NCBI RefSeq assembly: GCF_003054445.1
Contig: NC_042506.1
Location: 2,735,501 to 2,799,500 of the forward strand
Length of the DNA: 64,000 nt
Direction: 5' to 3'
DNA from: Pichia kudriavzevii
Lineage: Eukaryota > Ascomycota > Pichiomycetes > Pichiales > Pichiaceae
Part shown: positions 1 through 11,220 of the stretch, piece by piece
How the letters are laid out: each line of letters begins with the position of its first letter
Position numbering within the stretch: position 1 is the stretch's first letter
Position numbers and translations under genes: made by a program
The notes under the pieces: generated by a model
What the model saw: only the letters and a program-made list of their open reading frames with translations
Databases searched by the model: none
What the model was told of the DNA's origin: nothing

Positions 1-131
1 GGATTTATCCATGAAAAGAGGTAAGTTAGCCAAAAGAATCCAATAACGCCCGTGGAAATAACAGCTAGAGGTGGTCTTGGTGCATATCTATTAAATACAG
101 AAACAAAAGTGGCAAGATTAGAGTTGGTCAT
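1..131 (-). CDS. Partial ORF at left edge, one predicted membrane segment
   Basis: An open frame begins with ATG at 131-129 on the minus strand and runs off the left edge (43 codons visible). The start overlaps the stop of the next upstream minus-strand ORF as ATGA. The peptide starts MTNSNLATFVSVFNRYAP and then has a hydrophobic stretch of about 18 residues (roughly residues 22-40), so it could be the N-terminus of a small membrane protein. I do not recognise a family. The overlap is unusual for a yeast, so this could equally be a chance open frame or a second exon or frame of its neighbour. Confidence 0.35.
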   Translation of the reverse strand, partial: MTNSNLATFVSVFNRYAPRPPLAVISTGVIGFFWLTYLFSWIN

Positions 132-622
132 GACGATTTCCAGTTTGCAATAGAATTTAGTAGGTCAATGTCAGTGTCGAGGCTTGACCTGGTTAGTGCC
201 GCTACTTCTCGGAGAGTGTCAGTGTTGTTCTGTTTCACTTGTTGAAGGAACTCCTTCTCTTGTTCCTCCTGGTTCTCCAAGTGGGTCAAAATTTCTTGTG
301 TTCGCGAAAGTGTTTTTCCTGTTTGTTCCACTATAGAATCCACCACAGTGTAAAGCTTGCTGAGCCTTTGGCGAGCTTCATTACCAGCATTAACCGACAA
401 CATGGCCTCCTCAATGAGAGAGGAGTGTGTGGGGGGAGAGTGTAGGTGACGTTGGTGATGGCTCCTGGAGTCTGGATAGCCAACAACAGAGTTACTCTCG
501 ATATGGTGCAGTAACGATTCCACAAAAAGACTCAAATGCGCATCCTCCTTGTCTACTTTTACATGCTGCAAAAGAGCATGTTCGAGCTCATGTAGCATCT
601 TTTCGGATATATAAGTGCCCAT
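128..622 (-). CDS. Small helical protein, unknown function
   Basis: The 164-residue ORF starts at the first ATG (622-620); an upstream in-frame TTG at 664 was not used. The protein has no membrane segment. Its N-terminal part is helical (MGTYISEKMLHELEHALLQH), the middle is His/Ser/Pro-rich, and the C-terminal half is rich in heptad-like leucines and charges (about residues 75-160), suggesting a coiled coil. The size and helical character recall small kinetochore or vesicle-tether subunits, but I cannot name a family. It is divergent from VMA11 across a 358 bp gap. Confidence 0.6.
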   Translation of the reverse strand: MGTYISEKMLHELEHALLQHVKVDKEDAHLSLFVESLLHHIESNSVVGYPDSRSHHQRHLHSPPTHSSLIEEAMLSVNAGNEARQRLSKLYTVVDSIVEQTGKTLSRTQEILTHLENQEEQEKEFLQQVKQNNTDTLREVAALTRSSLDTDIDLLNSIANWKSS

Positions 623-980
623 TATATTTACTTGATGTTTATCAGGACAGAGGTGATGGGACAAGAGGTAGTGAAACGTGTCGAAGTGTCAATGTAACAA
701 GTGTTGGAATGCTGAACTCAGACAATAAACCAAGCAAAACAAGGCTAAACTCAGCTAAACGAAAAAAATGAGAAAAAGAGAAAAAGAGCCGGTTGGGGGA
801 GAAACGAGGTGCAATGTCCCGATTGAGTAATTAAATTTGGTGTGAAATCCATGCTTGCATAATGAGGCTGCCTTACATAGAGGAAATACAAGTTGCAGTT
901 TTAAATTATCGAGCAACTGAAGGAGATAAAGGAACCACACTTGTTGACATCTAGTGACTACATTAATAGAGACAAGTACA
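623..980. other. Intergenic: shared upstream region, unknown gene / VMA11
   Basis: This 358 bp region lies between divergent starts. It carries A/G-rich tracts near 765-790. I see no RNA gene or convincing ORF. An in-frame GTG at 954 precedes the VMA11 ATG but is not a credible start. Confidence 0.6.
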
Positions 981-1463
981 ATGATTGAAGACGAGTATGC
1001 TCCTGCCTTTGCACCGTTCCTAGGCTTTGCGGGCTGTACTGCAGCAATGGTGTTTTCATGCCTGGGGGCTGCCATTGGTACTGCCAAATCAGGTATTGGT
1101 ATTTCAGGTATTGGTACGTTCAAGCCAGAGCTCATTATGCGTTCCCTCATCCCCGTGGTCATGTCGGGTATCCTATCCGTGTACGGGCTTGTTGTGGCGG
1201 TGTTGATTGCTGGTGGGTTGGCGCCAGATGGGAAATACACCCTTTTCAATGGGTTTATGCACTTGAGTTGCGGCTTGAGTGTAGGTTTGGCATGTTTAGC
1301 CAGCGGCTATTCTATTGGAATTGTTGGCGATGAAGGTGTCCGTCAGTTCATGCACCAGCCACGTCTATTTGTTGGTATAGTTCTTATTCTCATTTTCGCT
1401 GAAGTTTTGGGATTGTACGGCATGATTATTGGCTTGATTTTAAACACAAAGGCAAACTCTTGA
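981..1463 (+). CDS. VMA11: V-type H+-ATPase proteolipid subunit c'
   Basis: This is one of the proteolipids of the vacuolar ATPase membrane ring (Vo), which carries protons across the vacuolar membrane. The 160-residue product has four transmembrane helices. It contains the subunit c' hallmarks [11 protein letters not shown] and [14 protein letters not shown], and the essential proton-carrying glutamate in helix 4 (FAEVLGLYG). These segments match S. cerevisiae Vma11 (164 residues) far better than Vma3 (c), which has different loops there. I chose the ATG at 981; the in-frame GTG at 954 is not needed. The next gene, RVB2, converges from the right with its stop 75 bp away. Confidence 0.95.
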   Translation: MIEDEYAPAFAPFLGFAGCTAAMVFSCLGAAIGTAKSGIGISGIGTFKPELIMRSLIPVVMSGILSVYGLVVAVLIAGGLAPDGKYTLFNGFMHLSCGLSVGLACLASGYSIGIVGDEGVRQFMHQPRLFVGIVLILIFAEVLGLYGMIIGLILNTKANS

Positions 1464-1538
1464 TTAGAATTGTATACAGGATTTTATTTTTTATACTTAT
1501 ATTCTAATTATATATAAAAGAAACTAAAGAAGCAAACA

Positions 1539-3011
<1,473 letters not shown>

Positions 3012-3079
3012 TCAAAGGGAAAAAGGAATCTAAGAAAATTGTACTTTCTTTAGTCAAACAGTGAAAATGGCAATTTCTC

Positions 3080-3547
3080 ATGAAGTTTTTCTTCTACATT
3101 TTCCTTCAACATATGTTTGTTGTCTATGTGTTATTTTTTTTCGCAACTTGGTGTGTGCGAGAACAACCTTTTCCATCATCTGGCTTTAACCCTAGAGGTG
3201 TGTTCCCCATTGACATCCCTACAGTCCCTTATCAACTCACAGACATCTACACATTAATTTTAAAAGACTCGAATATAAGTTATACTGGAAACAGACAAGA
3301 GAATCAGATAGAAAGTTCCGTACCACCCACACAAATACAAATGAACCAAACCTCATATCAAAATGCACCGTCAACTATCCCCGGATGGAACGACCTCCCT
3401 GAGACAGTGGTGGCCAACAAACCGAAAACAAAAAGGAAACGCCCCGTGCATGTGTCACACATAGACCAAACCAATGCAACACAGAAGACTTCCATAGGAG
3501 TTCCCCTGAAAACACCCCCAATACCACCCAACACTAAATCTAAATAA
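3080..3547 (+). CDS. Hypothetical protein, N-terminal hydrophobic segment, GWNDLP motif
   Basis: The 155-residue ORF has a strongly hydrophobic N-terminus (about residues 2-23, Phe-rich) that may be a membrane anchor or may reflect translated 5' leader. The following region is polar, Pro/Gln/Thr-rich and low in complexity. Near residues 100-107 is PGWNDLPE. Similar GWND(P/L)P motifs occur in Sec31 and SRA1-type proteins, but one short motif is weak evidence. The C-terminus is basic (KPKTKRKRPVH). It lies between divergent RVB2 and convergent MDJ2 (12 bp between stops). I do not recognise the gene. Confidence 0.55.
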   Translation: MKFFFYIFLQHMFVVYVLFFFATWCVREQPFPSSGFNPRGVFPIDIPTVPYQLTDIYTLILKDSNISYTGNRQENQIESSVPPTQIQMNQTSYQNAPSTIPGWNDLPETVVANKPKTKRKRPVHVSHIDQTNATQKTSIGVPLKTPPIPPNTKSK

Positions 3548-3559
3548 CTTTATAAACGT

Positions 3560-3952
3560 TTATCGCTGATTAAGTAATATATCCTTCGCCAAGTTGATCT
3601 TCATGGCTAGGTATTTACTACCACCTTTATCAGGGTGGTTTTGCATCATTAGCACTCGGTGTCTCTTTCTAATTTCGGCCACGTTGATGGTCTTCACTCC
3701 AAGGACATTCATGGCCTCTTCGGCGTCCATCTTCTCCAAGAACCCCCCAAGCGCCATCTCCTGGTCTAGTTCATGGAACCTCCTCCAATAACCGGAATCC
3801 GATGGCCATATCTTGTGTCGCTTTAACGTTATCCCATTCAATCTTGCAATTTCAAAATTCGTCAGTGTACGACATCGGATTACGGTGTTTATAGTGGCCT
3901 TTGTGGTCAACGCAGCTACAGTGACTGCTAATCCAACAATTAACGGGAGCAT
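3560..3952 (-). CDS. MDJ2: Mitochondrial inner-membrane J protein
   Basis: This DnaJ-type cochaperone of mitochondrial Hsp70 at the import motor is related to Pam18. The 130-residue form begins [15 protein letters not shown] with a single N-terminal membrane segment. A middle region follows, then a C-terminal J domain with the catalytic HPD in NHPDKGGS and the trailing [10 protein letters not shown]. Organisation and N-terminal sequence fit S. cerevisiae Mdj2 (no long intermembrane-space domain) better than Pam18. An in-frame ATG 12 codons upstream (3988) would extend it; I prefer 3952 because it aligns with Mdj2 and puts the membrane segment at the N-terminus. Confidence 0.88.
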   Translation of the reverse strand: MLPLIVGLAVTVAALTTKATINTVIRCRTLTNFEIARLNGITLKRHKIWPSDSGYWRRFHELDQEMALGGFLEKMDAEEAMNVLGVKTINVAEIRKRHRVLMMQNHPDKGGSKYLAMKINLAKDILLNQR

Positions 3953-4414
3953 ACTGTGGTTCCTCTGGTATTGAGAGTAGAAAATCATTCAAATGGCCTC
4001 TATAACTGTTTCCCCACACTACTCTAAAATCCGATCCCACTGTTGATTTTACACCTTCCCTCCCTCCAAAGAGTGCAAGAAAAAAAAATTCGCTCTTTTG
4101 CGCGTATCACGTGACTTTGGGGGTGGGGGGGAGCTTGACGGATTATTTTTTCTACGATGGATTTCTCAAATCCGAGTGTTGAATGAGTTGTTGGCTAGCC
4201 AGGTGGAATTTCATGTTAAGCAATTTGCTGTTTTGAGGACACGTATCAAGTGAAAAGTGTGACTGTGTACTTGCATATATCTACCTATATACATATATAT
4301 ATATAAAGGACGCCTTCAATTTGTTTCTTGGTTGCCTCTGCGAGTGATTTCTAGTTGGAATACCTGAACATTATCGGTTGCTAATAGTATAGGTTTCAAG
4401 GGAATCCTATAGGA
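3953..4414. other. Intergenic: divergent MDJ2 / HUT1 promoter region
   Basis: The region between divergent starts holds a palindromic CACGTG at 4108-4113 (Cbf1-type core), a G-run at about 4120-4132, and an alternating TA tract with TATATATATAAA near 4293-4306, about 110 bp upstream of HUT1. No RNA gene or ORF was seen. Confidence 0.6.
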
Positions 4415-5410
4415 ATGATCAAGTTATTACTATGTGTTGGTGGCATCTATGCTACATTTCTCACCTGGGCATATCTACAAGAGAAACTTACAGGCAACTA
4501 CTCGCTCGATGGGGGTGAAGCTTATATTCGTGCTCCGCTATTCCTCAACATGTTGAGCTCGTTTCTCAGTATAGTTGTTGGACTGTTTTATTTGAAAGTG
4601 CAGACTAGAGGAACACCGAGGAAGAGGGAAATGAAAATGTTCCCCAAGTTGCCAATGGGTGCATACCTGTCACTGGTACTAATTTCCGTGGCACAGTCTA
4701 TTTCGAGTCCAATCAGTTATATGGCCTTGGAACATATAGATTATGTCCTGTATTTGCTTGCTAAGAGCTGTAAATTGATTCCTGTGATGAGCGTGCACTT
4801 TCTAATCTTTGGTACAATCTATCCCCTCTACAAGTACATTGTTGCATTGGTTATCACCAGTGGTGTTTGTATTTTTTCAATTGGAGGTAAGAGCTTGTCA
4901 CTAAAGGGAGGAGGCGATGTCAAATTGGGGATGACCATGTTATTGATTTCTCTGTTTCTGGATGGGTTTGTCAACTCTGCCCAAGATATGATGTTCAAAA
5001 ACCCTAGAGTGAAGGGACTAATCACCGGTGCACACTTGATGGTGTATTTGAACATCATGAAGTTTATCTTGATCAGTGGGTATACGTTGATATTTACCAA
5101 TCAAATCCAAGAGGTATTGACGTTTGTCAAAGTCAATGGCAATCGTGCCCTTGTTGATATGCTGCAATTTTCCCTTTGTGGGGCATTTGGACAGATTGCA
5201 ATATTCATCACGTTACAAGAATTCAGCTCGGTTGTTTTAGTTACCGTTGCAGTTACACGGAAAATGATTAGTATGTTATTGAGCGTCATTATTTTTGGAC
5301 ATTCTTTAACTAGCAAGCAATGGGTAGGTTTATTCCTCGTCTTTGGGGGCATCTTCTTAGAGAGTGCGTCCAAGATATTCAAGCCAAGGGAGAAATTAAA
5401 GGAGACGTAG
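4415..5410 (+). CDS. HUT1: ER nucleotide-sugar transporter (UDP-galactose transporter homolog)
   Basis: This is a multi-spanning SLC35B1/Hut1-type carrier that exchanges UDP-sugars or other nucleotides across the ER membrane and supports ER folding capacity. The 331-residue protein has about 9-10 hydrophobic helices. It opens with GGIYATFLTWAYLQEKLTG, a typical Hut1 start, carries ISSPISYMALEHIDYVLYLLAKSCKLIPV in mid-protein, and ends with a lysine-rich tail (KPREKLKE) of the kind used for ER retention. Length matches the S. cerevisiae protein (339). It converges on the Whi5-like gene with 68 bp between stops. Confidence 0.93.
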   Translation: MIKLLLCVGGIYATFLTWAYLQEKLTGNYSLDGGEAYIRAPLFLNMLSSFLSIVVGLFYLKVQTRGTPRKREMKMFPKLPMGAYLSLVLISVAQSISSPISYMALEHIDYVLYLLAKSCKLIPVMSVHFLIFGTIYPLYKYIVALVITSGVCIFSIGGKSLSLKGGGDVKLGMTMLLISLFLDGFVNSAQDMMFKNPRVKGLITGAHLMVYLNIMKFILISGYTLIFTNQIQEVLTFVKVNGNRALVDMLQFSLCGAFGQIAIFITLQEFSSVVLVTVAVTRKMISMLLSVIIFGHSLTSKQWVGLFLVFGGIFLESASKIFKPREKLKET

Positions 5411-5478
5411 AGATATATATTTGAAATATGAATAATAGTACATGGATATATATAAATATGTGAGAAATGATTAAACAA

Positions 5479-6153
5479 TTAAGTGTAGCGTGCTAATTGT
5501 AGTAGAGAATGGGCTGCTCCCATTGATGAGGGAGTCGATTGAATGCGAGATGGTGAAGGTTGGGATTTCTTTGTTCGTACTGGGGTGGACATTACCAGGG
5601 AGGAAAATGAATGACGTCTCTGTAAGCTAGGTTCCACTGAGGCGCCACTTGGTTCATTTTCGTTTATGCTTTCCAAGATTGTGGACTCGTTGTGTTCGTC
5701 GATAGTGGTGTCGTCATTAGAAGGATAATTGGGGAACAACTTACTCACTGGCGGGAGTTTGATATTTTTCTTGCTATTATTAGATGGAGCAATTGCAAAT
5801 TTTGAAGGAGAGGTCATACTGGAATGGAAGGACAGAATATGAGGAGGAGCAGACTTAACTGTGTTGTTGAAGTGACGGTTGACCCTCTTAAGGGCAGCGC
5901 TGGTGGCCTTCTTGTTGATGATGTCGTCCATAGTCAGTCTTGAAGGATGGGATTTTGGTAGCCGGAGTCTCTCAATTGGTGTGCCTGTCTGGTTTGTTCT
6001 CACTTTGAAGTAGGCCAGCTGTAACTTCATCTTCAGTACCCGTGCTCGCTTTGTCCGTGGAGAGACACTGACGTTGCCGTGATGTTTGGAGAGCTTTGTT
6101 GGCGTCCTGGTATTAAGCTGCGCTTGGGATAGTTGTTCAAGTGGTTGTCTCAT
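5479..6153 (-). CDS. Whi5/Nrm1-family G1/S transcription repressor
   Basis: The 224-residue, basic, Ser/Thr/Pro-rich protein carries RVLKMKLQLAYFKVRTNQ at about residues 38-55. This matches the short GTB helix by which Whi5 and Nrm1 bind SBF/MBF transcription factors. Several SP/TP sites (SPRTKR, STPVR, SPSRIQ) look like Cdk targets, consistent with a cell-cycle repressor released by phosphorylation. Many non-Saccharomyces yeasts have one gene for both roles, so I do not assign WHI5 or NRM1. The first ATG at 6153 is used. The rest of the protein looks disordered. Confidence 0.75.
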   Translation of the reverse strand: MRQPLEQLSQAQLNTRTPTKLSKHHGNVSVSPRTKRARVLKMKLQLAYFKVRTNQTGTPIERLRLPKSHPSRLTMDDIINKKATSAALKRVNRHFNNTVKSAPPHILSFHSSMTSPSKFAIAPSNNSKKNIKLPPVSKLFPNYPSNDDTTIDEHNESTILESINENEPSGASVEPSLQRRHSFSSLVMSTPVRTKKSQPSPSRIQSTPSSMGAAHSLLQLARYT

Positions 6154-6424
6154 TAATAATGAATATGTCTATATGAGGAATATGTCTATATGATAAATAT
6201 CTCCAAGTCTAACGTGGAAAAGAAAATAAAGTATAACAACTTATCCAATGACAAAATCAGTAAGGAAAATCTTGATAGAAATTGTTGTTATCCTTCTCTA
6301 CTATTTGTGCATACTATAAACTAATGGTGCACTATATATCCTCTACCCTCTCCATAAGAACACGAAATGGAAACCCTCCCGGCGCGTGCCTTCCGCATCG
6401 GGCAAAACGTCAACACCGGCCACT

Positions 6425-8383
6425 TCACAAGGGGAAAAGCGCGTCGGCCGTTTTCTTGAGGGTGCTGAGCCCCACAGAGTTCTCAATGTGAGAACCTGCA
6501 CCACCTGCAACTCGTAAAACTAAGGCATTCAGTTGCGCTGAGCCAAGAATGTCCACGTGCTCGGCAGTGCCGGCTCCGCCACGAAGGTCGAATTTCTCCG
6601 GAGCATGGTTGAGCTCAACAATGGTAACTTTTGAACCTCCTGGATTGTACATACTGAGCCCCCTCTGCCAGATATGGGCATGCAAATGTGTGAGAAGGGA
6701 GACAGTACCATCTCCATTGCTAAAGAGGACACCTTCATCACTGTCAATATGTACACCTGTTTCTCTTTTTGTGGCATTGTGATGGTGGAGGCCATCTGTA
6801 TCGTTGGCAATAACATTGGTGGTATCACTGACTTCTTCAGGCATGTAATTGTAAGCACGTTCGGTAGGTGCCCCCACCCCATAGAAGCAAAAGATCTTCA
6901 TGTCAGGTGCATTGGGGAGTGCAACTTCAAGAGGATTAGTCCATGTACGTGGATCCCTCTCGTTGGTCCTCATTTCCTTGGCATCTCTCGCATATCCAAA
7001 CGAATAGTTTTCTCTAACACGGTTGCTGAACCATTCAGGCCCGTTCCCAAGTAAAAACTCGATACTTTCCTCCATTGTCATGTTGGAATACCCACTGTTT
7101 TCCTTAAATCTCAGAAACTTTCCAAAAGTGTCTCCCTGACATTTACCTTCAGAGTTGTCATCGTCGTCATCTGGAGCTCCATTCATGTCTCCCCAAACTA
7201 AATTGCCCCCCTTGGGTATCATACTAGGGATGCCTCCAAATGTCCTCAACATCTCGGCCCTCTCCTTCCGTGAAAAGAACTTCTCGAGCCCATGCATGGC
7301 CAATTGGTTCAATTCGACGGTATCCTTCATCTCACCTGATAATAACGCAGTAATCGCCTTGGGGGTACCTAACATGGATCCCGCTATATCAACATACGCC
7401 TCAATATGATCATTGACCCACCTCTTACCACCATTCCCAAACCCTTTACCCTTTGCTTCAACCCATTTGAGGAAAAAGAAAATCACTTGTGACCCCATGG
7501 AATGACCAACTAGTACACTCTTTTTACCGTTTAATTGCTTACTCATCTCAATTTGTGCCTTTAATTTACTGAAAAACCCATCTCTTCTCTCTAAATCCAT
7601 ATATGTCAATCTCCAATCATATGCTGCACTAAACATATTGTCTGGACCATATCCAATAGCTGCCAAGTTCTCCAATATCTTATTCCAGATCCAATATCCT
7701 GTAATGAAAAAATCAGCTGCTTCAAATCCTTGAGCTGCCCTTAATTTAATGCCAGGAGGATCTAATCCTGTCTCGGGATCAAGCATTATATGTTTTAACC
7801 AACATGCCTTCTCCATAAGCATCGTACGTAACATGAAAAACGACCCCCATAACCGCTTCCGGAAATACGGAGTACTTGGACAATCCGGCGTACCTTCAAG
7901 CCCCCAACTCTCAATGCCAGTGGAAATAACCCCCGGTACAAGAATGACATTATGCTCAGCATGTAATCCCTCATTTTTCTTTAATGATTTGCCGATTGCA
8001 AACGCACCCGTCTCCCCTTTAGGAGAATCCAATTTTAAAGAATCCGGCAAATACTCTTTCCACTCTTCAACTGAAAACTTATCACTGATCTTGGATAGAT
8101 TATCAAGGGATAAATTATCAAAATTCACATAGTCATCAATTAAATCACTTTTTATGTGCTCCTTATTGGTATAGGCTGCCACAATAAGTCCAATCAAAAT
8201 ACCAATAAACAATATGAATTTCCTCTTCTCCCAGAAATGATCCCGCTGATTCTTAATCTTGACTGTAACTTCAGTGCTCTCACTAGAGATTTCCTTTATG
8301 GTATTCCCTACCTTCTTGGCCTTTTCCTTCTCACTCACTTTCCCATTTCCATTCTCTTTGTTTTTTCTACGTCTGGCCGGCAT
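6425..8383 (-). CDS. LRO1: Phospholipid:diacylglycerol acyltransferase
   Basis: Lro1 makes triacylglycerol by moving an acyl group from a phospholipid to diacylglycerol at the ER, feeding lipid droplets. The 652-residue product (S. cerevisiae 661) has a lysine-rich cytosolic N-terminus, one membrane anchor at about residues 56-72, and a luminal LCAT-type alpha/beta-hydrolase domain. The nucleophile is Ser295 in GHSMGSQ. The catalytic His is probably in GTAEHVDILGS near the C-terminus, and PGVISTGIESW is the LCAT-family lid/oxyanion region. Start ATG at 8383. Acidic low-complexity DDDDDNSEG occurs in a surface loop. Confidence 0.96.
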   Translation of the reverse strand: MPARRRKNKENGNGKVSEKEKAKKVGNTIKEISSESTEVTVKIKNQRDHFWEKRKFILFIGILIGLIVAAYTNKEHIKSDLIDDYVNFDNLSLDNLSKISDKFSVEEWKEYLPDSLKLDSPKGETGAFAIGKSLKKNEGLHAEHNVILVPGVISTGIESWGLEGTPDCPSTPYFRKRLWGSFFMLRTMLMEKACWLKHIMLDPETGLDPPGIKLRAAQGFEAADFFITGYWIWNKILENLAAIGYGPDNMFSAAYDWRLTYMDLERRDGFFSKLKAQIEMSKQLNGKKSVLVGHSMGSQVIFFFLKWVEAKGKGFGNGGKRWVNDHIEAYVDIAGSMLGTPKAITALLSGEMKDTVELNQLAMHGLEKFFSRKERAEMLRTFGGIPSMIPKGGNLVWGDMNGAPDDDDDNSEGKCQGDTFGKFLRFKENSGYSNMTMEESIEFLLGNGPEWFSNRVRENYSFGYARDAKEMRTNERDPRTWTNPLEVALPNAPDMKIFCFYGVGAPTERAYNYMPEEVSDTTNVIANDTDGLHHHNATKRETGVHIDSDEGVLFSNGDGTVSLLTHLHAHIWQRGLSMYNPGGSKVTIVELNHAPEKFDLRGGAGTAEHVDILGSAQLNALVLRVAGGAGSHIENSVGLSTLKKTADALFPL

Positions 8384-8747
8384 GCTTGTCGTGTCTAACT
8401 TCTATGAAAAAAACTAACAGACTCTTTTAGAAGTGTCCGCCCCATACAATTAATAAACATCTCATGTTTTCTTTGATTTGATGACCCGAGGCGTATGCGA
8501 ATATCGAGGAAAAAATAAACTAAATATTAAAAAAAAAAAAAAAAATACCCTCATTATTTCCCGAGCCAAATAACTGGAAAAAAAGGGAAACGCAACCCTT
8601 AATCGGACTTACTCCAAAAATTGCCACTAAAGATTATCAGCAAACTCATTTGGTTTTTTTTTTTAATAATAATTTATCCTACAGTATACTATAGTGGCAT
8701 ATTCTAAACTTTACCAATTAAGGGGTTTCAAGTTAGTCCTAGAGGCA
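8384..8747. other. Intergenic: divergent LRO1 / ATG3 promoter region
   Basis: This 364 bp region between divergent starts has a poly(A) run at about 8529-8545 and a poly(T) run at about 8655-8664, both typical nucleosome-excluding tracts. No RNA gene was seen. Confidence 0.55.
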
Positions 8748-9638
8748 ATGACATCCCAATATTTGAGAAGCAAGCTTTCAAGTTTCAGGGAATATATAAC
8801 CCCCATCACCCACCATTCCACATTCACCACGACTGGAGAGATAACCCCTGCTGAGTTTGTCCAAGCTGGTGACTACTTAACATATCGATTCCCCACTTGG
8901 CAATGGTCTCCTGCGGATAAGGATAAGTCTAAAGATTTTCTACCACATGATAAGCAATTTCTAGTTACTCGCCATGTACCTTCCTATGTTCGTGCCTCAG
9001 ATTACGAAGTTTGCGGTGAAGTGGATCTCGAGGTCGACGATAATTGGGTCGCTGCATCGCCAACTACAACAACTTCAAATGATGTGGTTGATCAGGGTAG
9101 TGTCAAGGAGTTATCCGATGATGATCCTGAAGTTGAAGACATTGATGAGCTAATCGACGAAAATGCCGAGGATGTCCAATTCTTGGATTCTAAAATTTCA
9201 AGAAGACCCAGTCAGTCAGGTAAAAGGTTCTATGATTTATATATTAGCTACTCGACTTCCTACAGAGTGCCTAAGATGTACCTAGTTGGATTCGATGCCG
9301 ACAACGTGCCGTTGACTCCAGGACAAATGTTTGAAGATATAGCCAGTGATTATAGACATAAAACGGTGACTATTGAAAAATTACCCTTCATGAGGAACAC
9401 CACCTGTGTGTCAATACATCCCTGTAAACATGCAAATGTTATGAAAATCCTAATGAGGCATGCAATCCAATCAAGAAACGCACAGAATGAAAATACACAA
9501 CATGGTGACTCTGATGATGATTGGCAGGACCTATCAGGTGAAGGAATAAGAGTCGATCAGTACCTTGTGGTTTTCCTCAAATTTATGGCCAGTGTTACAC
9601 CTGGTATCGAATACGATTATACTATGGATGCATTGTAG
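8748..9638 (+). CDS. ATG3: E2-like enzyme for Atg8 lipidation
   Basis: Atg3 is the E2-like enzyme that transfers Atg8 from Atg7 to phosphatidylethanolamine during autophagosome formation. The 296-residue product starts at ATG 8748. The opening segment SSFREYITPITHHSTF and GEITPAEFVQAGDYL match Atg3 N-termini. A flexible acidic insert (about residues 100-150) is followed by the E2-like core YDLYISYSTSYRVPKMYL. The catalytic Cys226 lies in HPCKHANVMK, and the C-terminal TPGIEYDYTM motif is present. An upstream in-frame GTG at 8694 would add 18 residues with no homology. Confidence 0.96.
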   Translation: MTSQYLRSKLSSFREYITPITHHSTFTTTGEITPAEFVQAGDYLTYRFPTWQWSPADKDKSKDFLPHDKQFLVTRHVPSYVRASDYEVCGEVDLEVDDNWVAASPTTTTSNDVVDQGSVKELSDDDPEVEDIDELIDENAEDVQFLDSKISRRPSQSGKRFYDLYISYSTSYRVPKMYLVGFDADNVPLTPGQMFEDIASDYRHKTVTIEKLPFMRNTTCVSIHPCKHANVMKILMRHAIQSRNAQNENTQHGDSDDDWQDLSGEGIRVDQYLVVFLKFMASVTPGIEYDYTMDAL

Positions 9639-9731
9639 CTCATCTTCTTCTCCCCTTTTCTTATTCTTAGTTCTTCATTATTTTTTTTTTTCTTTTTTGT
9701 TGTCGTCACTATATTTTATTTCTATAATATC

Positions 9732-10943
9732 CTATGTATCTTTTCTCCATATTCTGATACTTTTGTCTATAGATCCACTGACTAGCATTTCTCCACTTTG
9801 ATCAAAGGTAGAGCATAAGATTCCTCCTTCATTCGCCAATGATCCAGGGACCACTGGCTGCTGTCCATTTTGAAACATTTCACCGGTTTCCCAGTCCCAA
9901 AAGGCAAACTTACCATCGTCAAAACCAGCAAATACTACACCATCCTTTGTGCTCAATGTATTTATTATTAGATTACCGTGTTCCAAGACGTCGTGCTTCG
10001 GTACTTGCCAATCTTGTAGAAATTTGCAATCAAGGGTGAATTTCTTGACGCCATCGCTGGAACCACTAACTAATTCATGCTTATCCTCATTAACACAAAA
10101 CGAACGCACACTCTTTGCATGATAGGTGATGGTGTCTGTAACTTTACCCATCCTTAAATCCCAGGTTTTCACTGTAGAATCAGACGAACAACTGATAACT
10201 TGTGGTTCATCACTTTCACATTTGACCTTATTAACAAATGACCTATGGCCGGTCAATACGTGGATTGGCAATCTCGTACGTATATCCCAAACACGAACAC
10301 TTGAATCTCGTCCTCCTGTCACAATAATATCCAGATCCGGATGTACATCAACACTATAAACTGCTGACAAATGGCCATGGTAATCTCTGATGACCGAATT
10401 CTTCTCTAAATCCCAACACTTGACGGTCTTGTCCTCACTAACAGAGAATAGATATGGATGTCTAGCAGATATTGCCATATCAGTAACACTCATGATATGT
10501 GATGTCAAGGTATACTGTAGTTCGCTTGTTATTGTATCCCACACCTTTATTGTTCGATCACTGGACCCAGTAACAAAAAATCTGTTTTCCGGATCAAATG
10601 CACATGATGTAACTTGTCCTGTATGGCCAAGTATAACTTTCGATAGGTTCCAGTTTGGTTGGTTCGATGGTGCATTTATTAACGGAGTGTTAATAGTTGG
10701 TGTAGGAATAGTAGCTGTTCCTCGCAAAGTTAATGATGTGCTTGCAATTGGTAAGTCTAATTTATCAATTGGTAAATCTCTCAACCCATATAGTATCGAA
10801 GTCTTTGATGTTGTTCGCATATTATAGAGATAATCAGGGAAATATCGATTTCTTAGAAAGCTATGGTATATTTCCCTAGCATTATCTGTAGTCTCTTCAA
10901 AAACTATATTTTTTATATCGTCCTTCAACTGTTTATACGACAT
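9732..10943 (-). CDS. PRP46: Spliceosomal WD40 protein of the NineTeen complex (PLRG1 homolog)
   Basis: Prp46 is a core subunit of the Prp19-associated complex needed for catalytic activation of the spliceosome. The 403-residue protein has an N-terminal helical region with NRYFPDYLYN, followed by a seven-bladed WD40 propeller (about 110-403). Blades are marked by repeated GHxxxV...WD units: KVWDTITSEL, CWDLEKNSVIRDYHGH, VWDIRTRLPIHVLTGH, TWDLRMGKV. Length and the VILGHTGQVTSCAFDP entry to the propeller fit Prp46/PLRG1 rather than other WD proteins. ATG at 10943 (MSYKQLKDD) is chosen over an upstream GTG. Confidence 0.93.
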   Translation of the reverse strand: MSYKQLKDDIKNIVFEETTDNAREIYHSFLRNRYFPDYLYNMRTTSKTSILYGLRDLPIDKLDLPIASTSLTLRGTATIPTPTINTPLINAPSNQPNWNLSKVILGHTGQVTSCAFDPENRFFVTGSSDRTIKVWDTITSELQYTLTSHIMSVTDMAISARHPYLFSVSEDKTVKCWDLEKNSVIRDYHGHLSAVYSVDVHPDLDIIVTGGRDSSVRVWDIRTRLPIHVLTGHRSFVNKVKCESDEPQVISCSSDSTVKTWDLRMGKVTDTITYHAKSVRSFCVNEDKHELVSGSSDGVKKFTLDCKFLQDWQVPKHDVLEHGNLIINTLSTKDGVVFAGFDDGKFAFWDWETGEMFQNGQQPVVPGSLANEGGILCSTFDQSGEMLVSGSIDKSIRIWRKDT

Positions 10944-11220
10944 TGTGTTTACAGTTGATAATAAGAGGTGCACATACACACCCTCACAGACACTAGTTTA
11001 TGGAATAAACAGATCCTCTTGTTTCCTTATGGTCTTTGAGTGCGTATGTGTAAATGCGTTTGCATTTGTACTATACGCATTTGAGAGGGGTGTGTAGATA
11101 TTTTTTTTTTCTTTTTTTTTACATGAAATTTTTCAAGCCTTTCATATTTTTTTTTTCTCTTCTTCCTCTATCTTAGATAATTAATAATCACATTTTTTAT
11201 TAGATAAGAGTTAGACCAGT

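Noticed and set aside
954-980. GTG-initiated N-terminal extension of VMA11, and similar GTG/TTG extensions of other ORFs
   Set aside because: Nuclear yeast genes start at ATG almost always. In VMA11, ATG3, PRP46, TDH, MRN1, RPT1, eIF3h and others the first conserved residues begin at the next ATG.
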